From an uncultured Candidatus Saccharibacteria bacterium (GTDB lineage Bacteria > Patescibacteria > Saccharimonadia > Saccharimonadales > CAMLKC01), in contig CAMLKC010000024.1 of NCBI GenBank assembly GCA_946480595.1, forward strand, positions 1 to 13,367: a DNA stretch of 13,367 nucleotides, given 5' to 3'. Of this stretch, positions 7,827 through 13,367 are shown in pieces. Below the pieces are notes generated by a model. The model was not told where the DNA came from. It ran no database searches and saw nothing but the letters and a program-made list of their open reading frames with translations. How positions within the stretch are numbered: the first letter of the stretch is position 1; every line of letters begins with the position of its first letter. The translations under genes and the position numbers were made by a program.

Positions 7827-7856
7827 ATTATACATAAGCGTCATGAGATATGACAA
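7827..7856 (-). promoter_or_regulatory. Promoter of the pilM operon, nearly leaderless
   Basis: On the minus strand a TTGTCA -35 box (7851-7856, 5 of 6 to consensus) is separated by 18 nt from a perfect TATAAT -10 box (7827-7832). The -10 box ends only 9 nt before the pilM ATG, so a start about 7 nt downstream would leave a leader of roughly 2-4 nt. No standard Shine-Dalgarno sequence fits in that space. Confidence 0.72.
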
Positions 7857-7862
7857 GGTTTA

Positions 7863-7877
7863 TAGCCAATTTGGCTA
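7863..7877. repeat. Perfect 15-nt palindrome upstream of the pilM promoter
   Basis: TAGCCAA and TTGGCTA face each other around one central base. It overlaps the stop codon of the 658-aa protein gene and ends 6 bp before the pilM -35 box. There is no adequate T-tract, so it is a poor terminator; it could be an operator, an mRNA 3' stabilising hairpin, or chance. Confidence 0.45.
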
Positions 7878-9851
7878 AAAGCGTGGCGGAAGTTCGGTCG
7901 AGTAGACGGTTTGCGCCTTGTCGTTACCTGTTGCCTGCAGCTGTGCCCACAAAAATGCATCTGGGCGTAGATTAAACCGTTCCGCTGGATCACCTGATTG
8001 CGCGCCAGTACCAGAGCCGGCCGTTCGGTTAAGTAGTAGTCTGCCCGTGACGACTGGACCATTTACTGCCAGAGACTCACCACACTTGTTCGACGTAAGG
8101 TTACCACTAAAGTCGCTACAGGTGTTGATCGTTCCACTCGCCACCAACCAAGCATCTACCTGCCTGACATTGCTACGGATATTGATGCTGTTTGCAATAA
8201 TAACTACCTGCGGAATATCGCGTACACTGCTCAAGGCTCCGTCGGTATACGTAATCTGATCCGCAATTGTTACCGTGCCAGTCGCTACTATGACGACTGA
8301 TCGCCCTGCAGGGATATCGCTTCGGGTAATCGTCAGGTTCCCTGCTGTTCGTACCACTGGTGTATGACCTGTAGCAAAGGTAAGGCTCGCAAGATCAACA
8401 CTTGTCGCGCCAACGGGCTGTTTGCCTGGTAGTCCTGCAAAGTAAGCGGCAATCCCTGGCGCAGGCCGGAAATTCGTCGCCGTAGCGTAGTTTCCATACG
8501 ATGCAGTGCCCGTATCGTCTATGTTGGCAAACGTCAGCTTGCTCCATGCGGACTGTGCATTGTTGGCCTGACCGTTGAGACCAGAAGCAGAGGCAAACCG
8601 ATTGTTCATGCCGATTGAAAAGACACCATACTCTACCCAGCTGCCAAAGACTTTCGTTCCACCGACGTCCTTTACGCTAGTACTCGTCTCGATCATTCCG
8701 CGAACGGCAATATCACCGCCCCAAATCTGCACTTTTGGCTTTTTACCAACAGTCGTACAAACCGGCCTTGAGTGCATCCAGCGCGAGTCGGTATTGGAAT
8801 GCGGCTGTACGGACAGTGCAAAACACACCCTCGTACCCACTGGCAGGTCGCCGATATCAATAGCGCTTGCCGTCGGTTTAAGATTTTGCGCGGGCGATCC
8901 TAGGTTAAAGATTCCCGAACCCTTTTTTACGTTTTTACAAGTTGAGTTGCCATCCTGGAAATAATTTCCCGTGGCCGAGCCACCACCCGCCTGACATGGC
9001 GCGTTAGCATTTGCCCCCGCGTTTGTCTCATGTGGAGCCTGTTTGCCAGGATTGACATTGATCTGGGTAATTTCCCACTTGGTCGCTTGGCTATTCGCCT
9101 GACCGACATTATCGACACTCGACGTTACTGTCATCTTGCTGTTTGCCTCTACCTGCGTCGGCGATACCGTATCAACATGCGGCGTCAGCACGTAGTTACG
9201 TGGCGGTGGAAGCTTACCCGGCTTTCCCACCGGGTTGGCACAACGGCGAAGGATCTGATAAATCACATTATTATTGTAGTCGCGCACAGTAATGCCGGTT
9301 TCGTTTTTGAAGTTCTCGTAGTAGGCGTCGTCGTCCAGCTTGCCGTCATTAGCGAAGCCTTCGTCGGTTCCCTGCCAGTAACTGTTGATCGACACGCTGA
9401 CGTTGGAGCTCCAGTCAATCTTCCCTGCCTGGTCAAGCCCTCTTAGACTATCCCGCAGGTTGATCCACTCGGTATTACTAATGGTCTTGCCGGTACCCGG
9501 TGCCGTGTTCTGCATCATCGTATTGTAAATAAACGATGCTCCGGTACGCTTCTGGGCGCTAGAGCTGCCGTATGCCGCTCGCAGCAAATTATAGAGCGCA
9601 TCCGCGCTGTTAATAGAAGTGGCTGGAAGCGCCTGGTTGTTACTAATTACCGGCAGTACAAAGGTTCCTCCGTGGTCAACACCGTTGGTGAAATAACCGC
9701 GATAACATGAACGCCCCAAGACATTTCCGCTATAGCAGGCGGCATTCGTCATGCGGTAGTACGTAGCGCTAAATGCAGTCACCGAGACCAGGGCAAGAAT
9801 TATCCAGTACGCTAGCCGGACCGTCCGCAGTACTGCAATTATCTCTTTCAT
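7875..9851 (-). CDS. Large membrane-anchored surface protein next to pilus operon
   Basis: This 658-aa protein has no named family that I recognise with confidence. An N-terminal signal-anchor helix (about 13-30) has no prepilin G/FTLIE motif and no lipobox, so the rest is probably displayed outside. Three parts are visible. Residues 35-205 form a region with cysteines at 39, 49 and 204. Residues about 220-370 resemble an Ig-like/CARDB-type beta-sandwich (VSPTQVEANSKMTVTSSV at 229-246) with C286, C305, C343 and C365. Residues 371-658 begin with KPKVQIWGGDIAVRG (371-385) and contain beta-rich repeats (NLTITR, TVTIADQITY, VVIIANSINI, LVASGTINTC) plus C578 and C590. I associate this layout with surface or pilus-associated proteins of Saccharibacteria, from memory only. 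Its ATG shares one base with the upstream stop codon (TAATG), so it is coupled to the TPR gene. A pilus adhesin or host-contact protein is inferred. Confidence 0.85.
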   Translation of the reverse strand: MKEIIAVLRTVRLAYWIILALVSVTAFSATYYRMTNAACYSGNVLGRSCYRGYFTNGVDHGGTFVLPVISNNQALPATSINSADALYNLLRAAYGSSSAQKRTGASFIYNTMMQNTAPGTGKTISNTEWINLRDSLRGLDQAGKIDWSSNVSVSINSYWQGTDEGFANDGKLDDDAYYENFKNETGITVRDYNNNVIYQILRRCANPVGKPGKLPPPRNYVLTPHVDTVSPTQVEANSKMTVTSSVDNVGQANSQATKWEITQINVNPGKQAPHETNAGANANAPCQAGGGSATGNYFQDGNSTCKNVKKGSGIFNLGSPAQNLKPTASAIDIGDLPVGTRVCFALSVQPHSNTDSRWMHSRPVCTTVGKKPKVQIWGGDIAVRGMIETSTSVKDVGGTKVFGSWVEYGVFSIGMNNRFASASGLNGQANNAQSAWSKLTFANIDDTGTASYGNYATATNFRPAPGIAAYFAGLPGKQPVGATSVDLASLTFATGHTPVVRTAGNLTITRSDIPAGRSVVIVATGTVTIADQITYTDGALSSVRDIPQVVIIANSINIRSNVRQVDAWLVASGTINTCSDFSGNLTSNKCGESLAVNGPVVTGRLLLNRTAGSGTGAQSGDPAERFNLRPDAFLWAQLQATGNDKAQTVYSTELPPRF

Positions 9852-10393
9852 TAGAGCGTTCCCCCTAGTTCTGTCACGATGCTTTCGTAATACGTCTTGT
9901 CTTCGTCCGCGAACGGATCTGCCGTATCAAGCCGATCGATGGCTTTCTTGTAGTAGTCGATTGCAACCGTCTTGTCACCCTGTGCCTGCGCAATCTGACC
10001 GACAAGCGCAGCGCTGTCTGACGAACTGCGTGCGTCGTAGGCTTTTTTGGCAGCCTCCAGCGCCTCAGGGAGCCGCTTGTTATTAAACAGCAGCGTGGCT
10101 TTGCGGGAATAGAAAATATACAGCTCTTCCGAGTCGGAAGTGTTGGCAATGGCGTCGTCCAGCTGTTTTACGCCGCCGTCCACATCGCCCTCAAAAGCAG
10201 TTTTGTCGGCGGTATCAGCAGTCTTTTCAGCTGGCCTCTCTTCTGGCAGAGTTGGCGTGCCTCCGTTACCCGAGTCGTCATTCGTGCTCGACTTATTCTG
10301 AAGATTACTAAAATAAATTGCCGTAGCAATACTTGCAGCAATCACAACCACGACGATACTCGCGAGAATGATGATACGTCGTTTTTGTGCCAT
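9851..10393 (-). CDS. Membrane-anchored TPR-like protein
   Basis: This 180-aa protein has a basic N terminus (MAQKRR), one transmembrane helix (about 7-29), a low-complexity Ser/Asp/Pro/Glu linker (31-65), and a helical domain with about two tetratricopeptide-type repeats (roughly 90-122 and 124-157, with the spacing A..L......EAL..A.KAY and A.A..G....AI.YYKKAI). TPR domains hold protein partners together. The ATG at 10393 is preferred over a TTG at 10402 because GGAAGG at 404-409 of this 10-kb block (10404-10409) is 10 nt from the ATG but only 1 nt from the TTG. The stop codon shares a base with the start of the 658-aa surface protein gene, so the two are probably made together, and this protein may help anchor or assemble that one (inference). 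Confidence 0.85.
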   Translation of the reverse strand: MAQKRRIIILASIVVVVIAASIATAIYFSNLQNKSSTNDDSGNGGTPTLPEERPAEKTADTADKTAFEGDVDGGVKQLDDAIANTSDSEELYIFYSRKATLLFNNKRLPEALEAAKKAYDARSSSDSAALVGQIAQAQGDKTVAIDYYKKAIDRLDTADPFADEDKTYYESIVTELGGTL

Positions 10394-10409
10394 GAGCTGC
10401 AAGCCTTCC

Positions 10410-10429
10410 GTTATATTCTTAACAGTATA
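10410..10429 (-). promoter_or_regulatory. Possible promoter for TPR and surface protein genes
   Basis: Two -10-like hexamers occur on the minus strand in the 79-nt gap before the TPR gene: TATACT (10424-10429) and TATAAC (10410-10415), each 5 of 6 to consensus. No matching -35 box at the right spacing stands out, and there is no clear terminator after the DUF305 gene, so read-through from the copper operon is an alternative. Confidence 0.3.
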
Positions 10430-10472
10430 GTAGCATAAGGATTATGGCCCGCTCAAGCACGGAAATGACAGA

Positions 10473-10853
10473 CTAGTACTTCATCGAGCCATGCCCAGCA
10501 GACGAATCCTCGTAACCCCACGCTGCTTGCCAGTTTTTCATCATACCGATCTCTTTGGATTGAGTCGTCATAATGTCGCTTGCCATTTTTTTGATTTCCT
10601 CGTGCCTTGCACTCTTCTCAGCAAATTTTGCCATATCAATAGCGCCTTGGTGATGCTCGATCATGCTCGATATAAACGCCTTGTCAAAATCATCGCCAGT
10701 TTTATTTTTGAGGTCGTCAGTCATTTGGCTCATGCTCATTTCAGAGTTATTCTTCCTGCTGTCAGGCTCAGCAGATTGCGTTGCCGCAACTGAAACAACG
10801 AGCCCTCCAATTAGAAAACCGATTATGCCGAATGCCAGTGGCTTTGTCTCCAT
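10473..10853 (-). CDS. DUF305 family protein (membrane-anchored, copper-cluster member)
   Basis: This is a 126-aa DUF305 protein, a four-helix ferritin-like fold often found beside copper-handling genes; the biochemical role is not settled. An N-terminal hydrophobic segment (about 5-25) is a signal anchor or signal peptide, placing the domain outside. A Met-rich stretch follows (M39, M41, M44). The DUF305 signature is clear: DFDKAFISSMIEHHQGAIDMA (55-75, with H67 and H68), ARHEEIKKMASDIMTTQ (82-98, with H84) and EIGMMKNW (101-108). The His and Met residues are candidate metal ligands. The ATG at 10853 has AAGGAG six nt upstream and lies 19 nt after the csoR stop, so it is the last gene of the csoR operon. 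It is close to the usual length for one DUF305 domain. Confidence 0.92.
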   Translation of the reverse strand: METKPLAFGIIGFLIGGLVVSVAATQSAEPDSRKNNSEMSMSQMTDDLKNKTGDDFDKAFISSMIEHHQGAIDMAKFAEKSARHEEIKKMASDIMTTQSKEIGMMKNWQAAWGYEDSSAGHGSMKY

Positions 10854-10872
10854 AGTTTCTCCTTGCTATTCT

Positions 10873-11175
10873 TTATCTACTCATCAGGCGGCCGATAGCG
10901 CTGACAAGTTCGTCGGCTTTTTCATCGGTGCTGCCATGGTTTATCTTATCGTTGGTTAAACAGTACGAGGCGTGGTCACGGACAAGCTCCAAAGCTACTT
11001 TATCAAGCGCTGACTGCACCGCACTGATTTGGGTCAGTATGTCGATGCAATACTTATCCTCTTCAACCATATGGGCAACACCTCGAACTTGCCCTTCAGC
11101 ACGCTTGAGGCGCTTAAGCAACTGGTCTCTATTTTCCGTGTATCCGTACGCTCCCTGTGCCTGCTTTTTATTCAT
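10873..11175 (-). CDS. csoR: Copper-sensing transcriptional repressor, CsoR/RcnR family
   Basis: This 100-aa all-helical repressor binds operator DNA as a tetramer when metal-free and releases it on Cu(I) binding. The family core is present: LLKRLKRAEGQVRGVAHMVEEDKYCIDILTQISA (19-52). The three Cu(I) ligands of CsoR are C43, H68 and C72, with spacings of 25 and 4 identical to C36/H61/C65 of the Mycobacterium tuberculosis protein. RcnR (Ni/Co) would have His in place of the last Cys and an N-terminal His, and the sulfur sensor CstR lacks the His, so copper is the best prediction. The start ATG lies inside the 3' end of the DUF4396 gene (8-nt overlap), indicating translational coupling. An operator-like inverted repeat upstream of the first gene suggests the operon controls itself. 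Confidence 0.92.
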   Translation of the reverse strand: MNKKQAQGAYGYTENRDQLLKRLKRAEGQVRGVAHMVEEDKYCIDILTQISAVQSALDKVALELVRDHASYCLTNDKINHGSTDEKADELVSAIGRLMSR

Positions 11176-11656
11176 GATGCGCGTGCTCCGTATGTCCGTG
11201 GCCGCCGTGATGGAATTGGTGAGTCAGCGCGTGCCCTTTACCCTTAGACAAAAGATAGCGGTTCACTGGAAAGGCCGCGGCAAACGCGACGGCAAGAGAC
11301 AGCATCATTGATAGCCAGAAAATAGGATTGATGAGTCCAGCGTTCATCGCCCCTGGAATGACCGCCATCGTTAGGTTGTCGACCACTTCCATCGTCGCTA
11401 TCGATAGCGTGTCGGCAGCAAAAACAACCGACAAAGCCGCAAAAAAGCCCAACCCCGCTTTTAGTAGTGGAAGCGTCGACAATAAATAGCCAAAAAAGAA
11501 GGACAGCCCGACAGCAAGCGCGATTGTCGCACCCGCGTTCAGCCCTATAGCCGTCCCTATCATAAGACCTGCTATCTCGCCTATTGCGCACCCCGTTAGG
11601 CAGTGCAGCGTCGCGCTCGCCGCCATAGCATTCAGATTGTTCGTTTGTTTATCCAT
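11168..11656 (-). CDS. DUF4396-like membrane protein with His-rich C-terminal tail
   Basis: This 162-aa integral membrane protein has about four helices (roughly 11-36, 40-61, 64-90 and 109-135). The first helix carries LHCLTGCAIGE (17-27), with H18, C19 and C23 inside the membrane, and the cytoplasmic or external tail (142-161) holds nine histidines. I assign it to DUF4396 from the HC...GC motif and size; the family has no established function that I know. First place in a CsoR-controlled operon and the ligand-like residues suggest copper transport or sequestration (inference). The ATG at 11656 is chosen because AGGAG lies 7 nt upstream; an ATG at 11662 is too close to that site, and a TTG at 11707 is the promoter -35 box. 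The stop codon overlaps the csoR start. Confidence 0.85.
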   Translation of the reverse strand: MDKQTNNLNAMAASATLHCLTGCAIGEIAGLMIGTAIGLNAGATIALAVGLSFFFGYLLSTLPLLKAGLGFFAALSVVFAADTLSIATMEVVDNLTMAVIPGAMNAGLINPIFWLSMMLSLAVAFAAAFPVNRYLLSKGKGHALTHQFHHGGHGHTEHAHHE

Positions 11657-11667
11657 CTGCATTCTCC

Positions 11668-11686
11668 TATACCCCCCTAGGGTATA
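11668..11686. promoter_or_regulatory. CsoR-type operator (inverted repeat)
   Basis: TATACCC-N5-GGGTATA is a perfect 7+7 inverted repeat, with a C/G-rich centre giving the run of six C on the plus strand. It matches the general form of operators recognised by copper-sensing CsoR proteins (AT-flanked ACCC...GGGT). It overlaps the -10 region of the promoter and lies 12 bp before the DUF4396 start, so bound repressor would block RNA polymerase. Confidence 0.8.
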
Positions 11687-11707
11687 TTCAATTGCTTTTG
11701 ATGTCAA
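11681..11707 (-). promoter_or_regulatory. Promoter of the copper operon
   Basis: The minus strand has a perfect TTGACA -35 box (11702-11707) and a TATACC -10-like hexamer (11681-11686; 4 of 6) with a 15-nt spacer, the latter inside the operator repeat. TACCCT at 17-nt spacing is an alternative -10. The weak or short-spaced -10 fits a promoter under strong operator control. Confidence 0.65.
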
Positions 11708-11735
11708 GATCTGGGCAACGAAAGCTATTGTCCGA

Positions 11736-11764
11736 TTTACATTCTACCCCTGTTACTGTAAGAT
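11736..11764 (+). promoter_or_regulatory. Promoter of ychF, apparently leaderless
   Basis: TTTACA (11736-11741, 5 of 6) and TAAGAT (11759-11764, 4 of 6, preceded by TG) are separated by exactly 17 nt. The -10 box ends 6 nt before the ATG at 11771, so the expected transcription start falls on or within a base or two of the start codon. No Shine-Dalgarno sequence is present. Confidence 0.6.
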
Positions 11765-11770
11765 TGGTGT

Positions 11771-12847
11771 ATGAGCTTATCTATCGGAATCGTCGGGTTG
11801 CCAAATGTTGGCAAGTCAACGCTATTTAACACCCTGACCGACAATGACATTCTGGCGGCCAACTACCCTTTTGCCACCATTGAACCAAACACCGGCATCG
11901 TCGCCGTTCCCGACGAACGCCTCGACAAGCTGGCAGATATCTACCAGTCACAAAAAATCATCCCAGCAACGGTGACATTCGTCGACATCGCCGGGTTGGT
12001 TGCTGGCGCTTCCAAGGGTGAAGGCCTGGGCAATAAGTTCCTCGCCAACATTCGCCAATGCGACGCAATCCTTCACCTTGTCCGCGCTTTCGAGAACAAT
12101 GATATTGTTCACGTTGCTGACCGTATTCACCCGCAAAGCGATATCGATATTATTAACACCGAGCTGATCCTGGCCGACATCGAGACTGTTGACCGTGCGT
12201 TGCCAAAACTCACCAAAGAAGCCAAAGCCAAGCCTGCACTGCGCCCGCAGATCGAATACCTCGAATCGATCCGCAAAACTCTTGAGGATGGTACGCCGCT
12301 GTCGGCGCTCGCTTCACTGGAGCACGAATATCTGGCCGATCTTCACCTGCTGACCGCTAAGCCCGTCATTTATGCTTTCAACGTCGACGAGCAAATGCTC
12401 AGCCAAGAAGAAAAAAAGCGCGAACTGCGTGATCTTGTTGCCCCTAGCCAAGCAGTGTTTATCTGCGCCAAGCTTGAAGACGAGCTAAAGGGCCTCGATA
12501 AAAGTGACGCCAAGGAACTACTCGAGAGTTACGGCGTCGAGGAGACCGGCCTTAAACAGCTGATCAACGCCGCTTACACCACTCTGGGACTACAGAGCTA
12601 CCTCACCGCCGGTCAAAAAGAAGTCCGTGCCTGGACAATTAAAAAGGGCTTCACCGCCCCGCAGGCCGCTGGGGTCATTCACAGCGATTTTGAACGGGGC
12701 TTCATTGCCGCCCAGGTCATCAACTACAATGACCTCATCACGGCCGGTTCCGAGGCAGCAGCAAAGACCGCCGGCAAAATCGCCACCGTCGGTAAGGACT
12801 ACATCATGCAGCCCGACGACGTGGTCGAATTCCGATTCAACGTCTAA
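11771..12847 (+). CDS. ychF: Redox-regulated ATPase YchF (OLA1, Obg-family)
   Basis: This cytoplasmic P-loop ATPase of the Obg group binds ribosomes and is linked to translation control and stress response. At 358 aa it is close to the usual 363. G1 is GLPNVGKS (9-16), the switch I region follows [11 protein letters not shown] (30-40), G3 is DIAGL (73-77 region, preceded by VTFV), and the base-recognition motif is NVDE (204-207) in place of NKxD, which is what switches the family from GTP to ATP. An Ala/Lys-rich helical insert lies at about 125-190. The C-terminal TGS domain spans about 275-358 and includes [27 protein letters not shown]. It is divergent from the copper operon, has its own promoter, and ends at a strong terminator. 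Nothing is missing. Confidence 0.97.
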   Translation: MSLSIGIVGLPNVGKSTLFNTLTDNDILAANYPFATIEPNTGIVAVPDERLDKLADIYQSQKIIPATVTFVDIAGLVAGASKGEGLGNKFLANIRQCDAILHLVRAFENNDIVHVADRIHPQSDIDIINTELILADIETVDRALPKLTKEAKAKPALRPQIEYLESIRKTLEDGTPLSALASLEHEYLADLHLLTAKPVIYAFNVDEQMLSQEEKKRELRDLVAPSQAVFICAKLEDELKGLDKSDAKELLESYGVEETGLKQLINAAYTTLGLQSYLTAGQKEVRAWTIKKGFTAPQAAGVIHSDFERGFIAAQVINYNDLITAGSEAAAKTAGKIATVGKDYIMQPDDVVEFRFNV

Positions 12848-12851
12848 AATT

Positions 12852-12881
12852 AAAACCTGCGCCTAGTGGCGCAGGTTTTTT
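12852..12881. terminator. Strong bidirectional intrinsic terminator after ychF
   Basis: A perfect stem of AACCTGCGCC with GGCGCAGGTT (12854-12863 and 12868-12877) around a TAGT loop is extended by A:T pairs on the outside. On the plus strand it is followed by TTTTTT (12876-12881). On the minus strand it is followed by TTTTAATTTT. It sits between the convergent ychF and the minus-strand gene ending at 12896 and can serve both. Confidence 0.92.
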
Positions 12882-12895
12882 ATATTACTAATGTA

Positions 12896-13367
12896 CTATC
12901 GTCGCCATGAGTGGCCGTGGTGACGCATGTGCACAGTTGGCAGCATTTCTACGTCGGTCGCGACGCTTCCGTCAGTGTCTGTCAGTTCATTAAGGACGTC
13001 CTTGCGTTCGCTGTCGTAAATCATCCCCATCATCCACTTGTTTTTGAAAGTCGTGTCGACCGAACGTGTCGTCTGAGCAATTCGGTACCCGCGTGGGATG
13101 GTAATGTCTGAACGTGCCGATTCGTTGTAGCGGGCTGGCAGTGCCGATTCGTTAAATGCTCCCGAACGGTCATAGCCTCTAGAAAATACGTACGTGTCGC
13201 CTTCAAGCGTTGCGGCGCTACAGGTAGGGTGCGGCAGTACGACCTTGTACGTAACGGTACGGTGAATCTTGTCGAACGAAACAGCGCCCGTCAGGCCGTT
13301 CAGGTTGGATTGGCAAGGATTTACTATCGGGTCAACCGATACCGTGACCGTCGCCACATCCGAAGCC
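12896..13367 (-). CDS. Hypothetical protein, C-terminal part (5' end off contig)
   Basis: I do not recognise this protein. The frame is open to the right edge of the window; an in-frame GTG at 13357 could be a start but has no ribosome binding site and the frame continues upstream (reading A-S-D before it), so the gene is best treated as 5'-partial. The visible 157 residues are polar and beta-prone, with alternating Thr/Val/Ser stretches near the start (TVTVSVDP) and two cysteines (in NPCQSN and PTCSAA, about 31 residues apart) that could form a disulfide. They also contain RGYDRSGAFNES and RGYRIAQTTRS segments and a basic, His-rich end (HMRHHGHSWRR). An exported or cell-surface protein is possible because of this composition, but no signal peptide can be seen. 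Its 3' end converges on ychF with a shared terminator. Confidence 0.75.
   Translation of the reverse strand, partial: ASDVATVTVSVDPIVNPCQSNLNGLTGAVSFDKIHRTVTYKVVLPHPTCSAATLEGDTYVFSRGYDRSGAFNESALPARYNESARSDITIPRGYRIAQTTRSVDTTFKNKWMMGMIYDSERKDVLNELTDTDGSVATDVEMLPTVHMRHHGHSWRR

Noticed and set aside
7818..7856. Longer pilM starting at TTG 7856
   Set aside because: The extra 13 residues are not family-like, and the TTG is part of the TTGTCA -35 box; ATG 7817 gives the normal PilM N terminus.
9030..9446. Plus-strand open frame of 138 codons
   Set aside because: It is antisense to the 658-aa surface protein gene and has no support of its own.
11657..11707. Longer DUF4396 protein starting at TTG 11707
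   Set aside because: The TTG is the first half of the TTGACA -35 box and the extension would run through the operator; ATG 11656 has a properly spaced AGGAG.
1..13367. Recoded TGA, as in Gracilibacteria or Absconditabacteria
   Set aside because: TGA acts as the stop codon of pilM and pilO exactly at the overlaps with the next genes, so the standard code applies.
1..13367. CRISPR arrays, tRNA or rRNA genes, insertion sequences
   Set aside because: No spaced direct repeats, cloverleaf-like or rRNA-like stretches, transposase frames or terminal repeats were seen; almost all of the window is explained by protein genes.

Overview
Overall: this is a 13.4-kb contig end, about half G+C, tightly packed, using the standard bacterial code (TGA ends pilM and pilO in the places where translation must stop). 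It suggests a Candidate Phyla Radiation (Patescibacteria) bacterium, most likely a Saccharibacteria (TM7) relative. This placement is inferred from the compact type IV pilus operon, which lacks pilP, pilQ and other outer-membrane genes as a single-membrane cell would, and from the clade-like surface protein beside it. No marker-gene phylogeny was run. The first 48 bases are not genomic: they match the Illumina P5/TruSeq read-1 adapter, so the left end is a library artefact that cuts the prepilin peptidase gene.

Layout from left to right. (a) 1-48, adapter. (b) 49-7817, minus strand: a type IV pilus operon read right to left as pilM, pilN, pilO, a 76-aa membrane protein, pilB, pilT, pilC, a prepilin and pilD (3' end missing). 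Most junctions overlap or abut. A strong hairpin terminator lies between the prepilin and pilD. A good promoter lies directly in front of pilM, so close that the mRNA should be almost leaderless. (c) 7875-10393, minus strand: a TPR membrane protein and a 658-aa anchored, cysteine-containing surface protein with translationally coupled reading frames, just upstream of the pilus operon. (d) 10473-11707, minus strand: a small copper-type operon of a DUF4396 membrane protein with a His-rich tail, a CsoR repressor with the Cu(I) Cys-His-Cys ligand set, and a DUF305 protein. A TTGACA promoter carrying a CsoR-like inverted repeat precedes it. (e) 11771-12847, plus strand: ychF/OLA1 ATPase with its own apparently leaderless promoter and a strong bidirectional terminator. 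(f) 12896-13367, minus strand: the C-terminal part of an unrecognised protein running off the contig.

How the genes work together: PilM/N/O and PilC form the inner-membrane platform, PilB and PilT drive extension and retraction, PilD processes the prepilin, and the surface protein could be a pilus-associated or cell-surface partner (inference from location). The copper cluster looks self-regulated: metal binding by CsoR should release the promoter and induce the membrane protein, CsoR itself and the DUF305 protein. No CopA-type exporter or CopZ chaperone is present in the cluster, which makes it the most interesting functional unit here. The second main theme is promoter architecture: pilM, ychF and possibly pilD have a TGTAnnAT -10 box only 6-9 nt from the ATG, whereas the operon-internal genes mostly have Shine-Dalgarno sequences.
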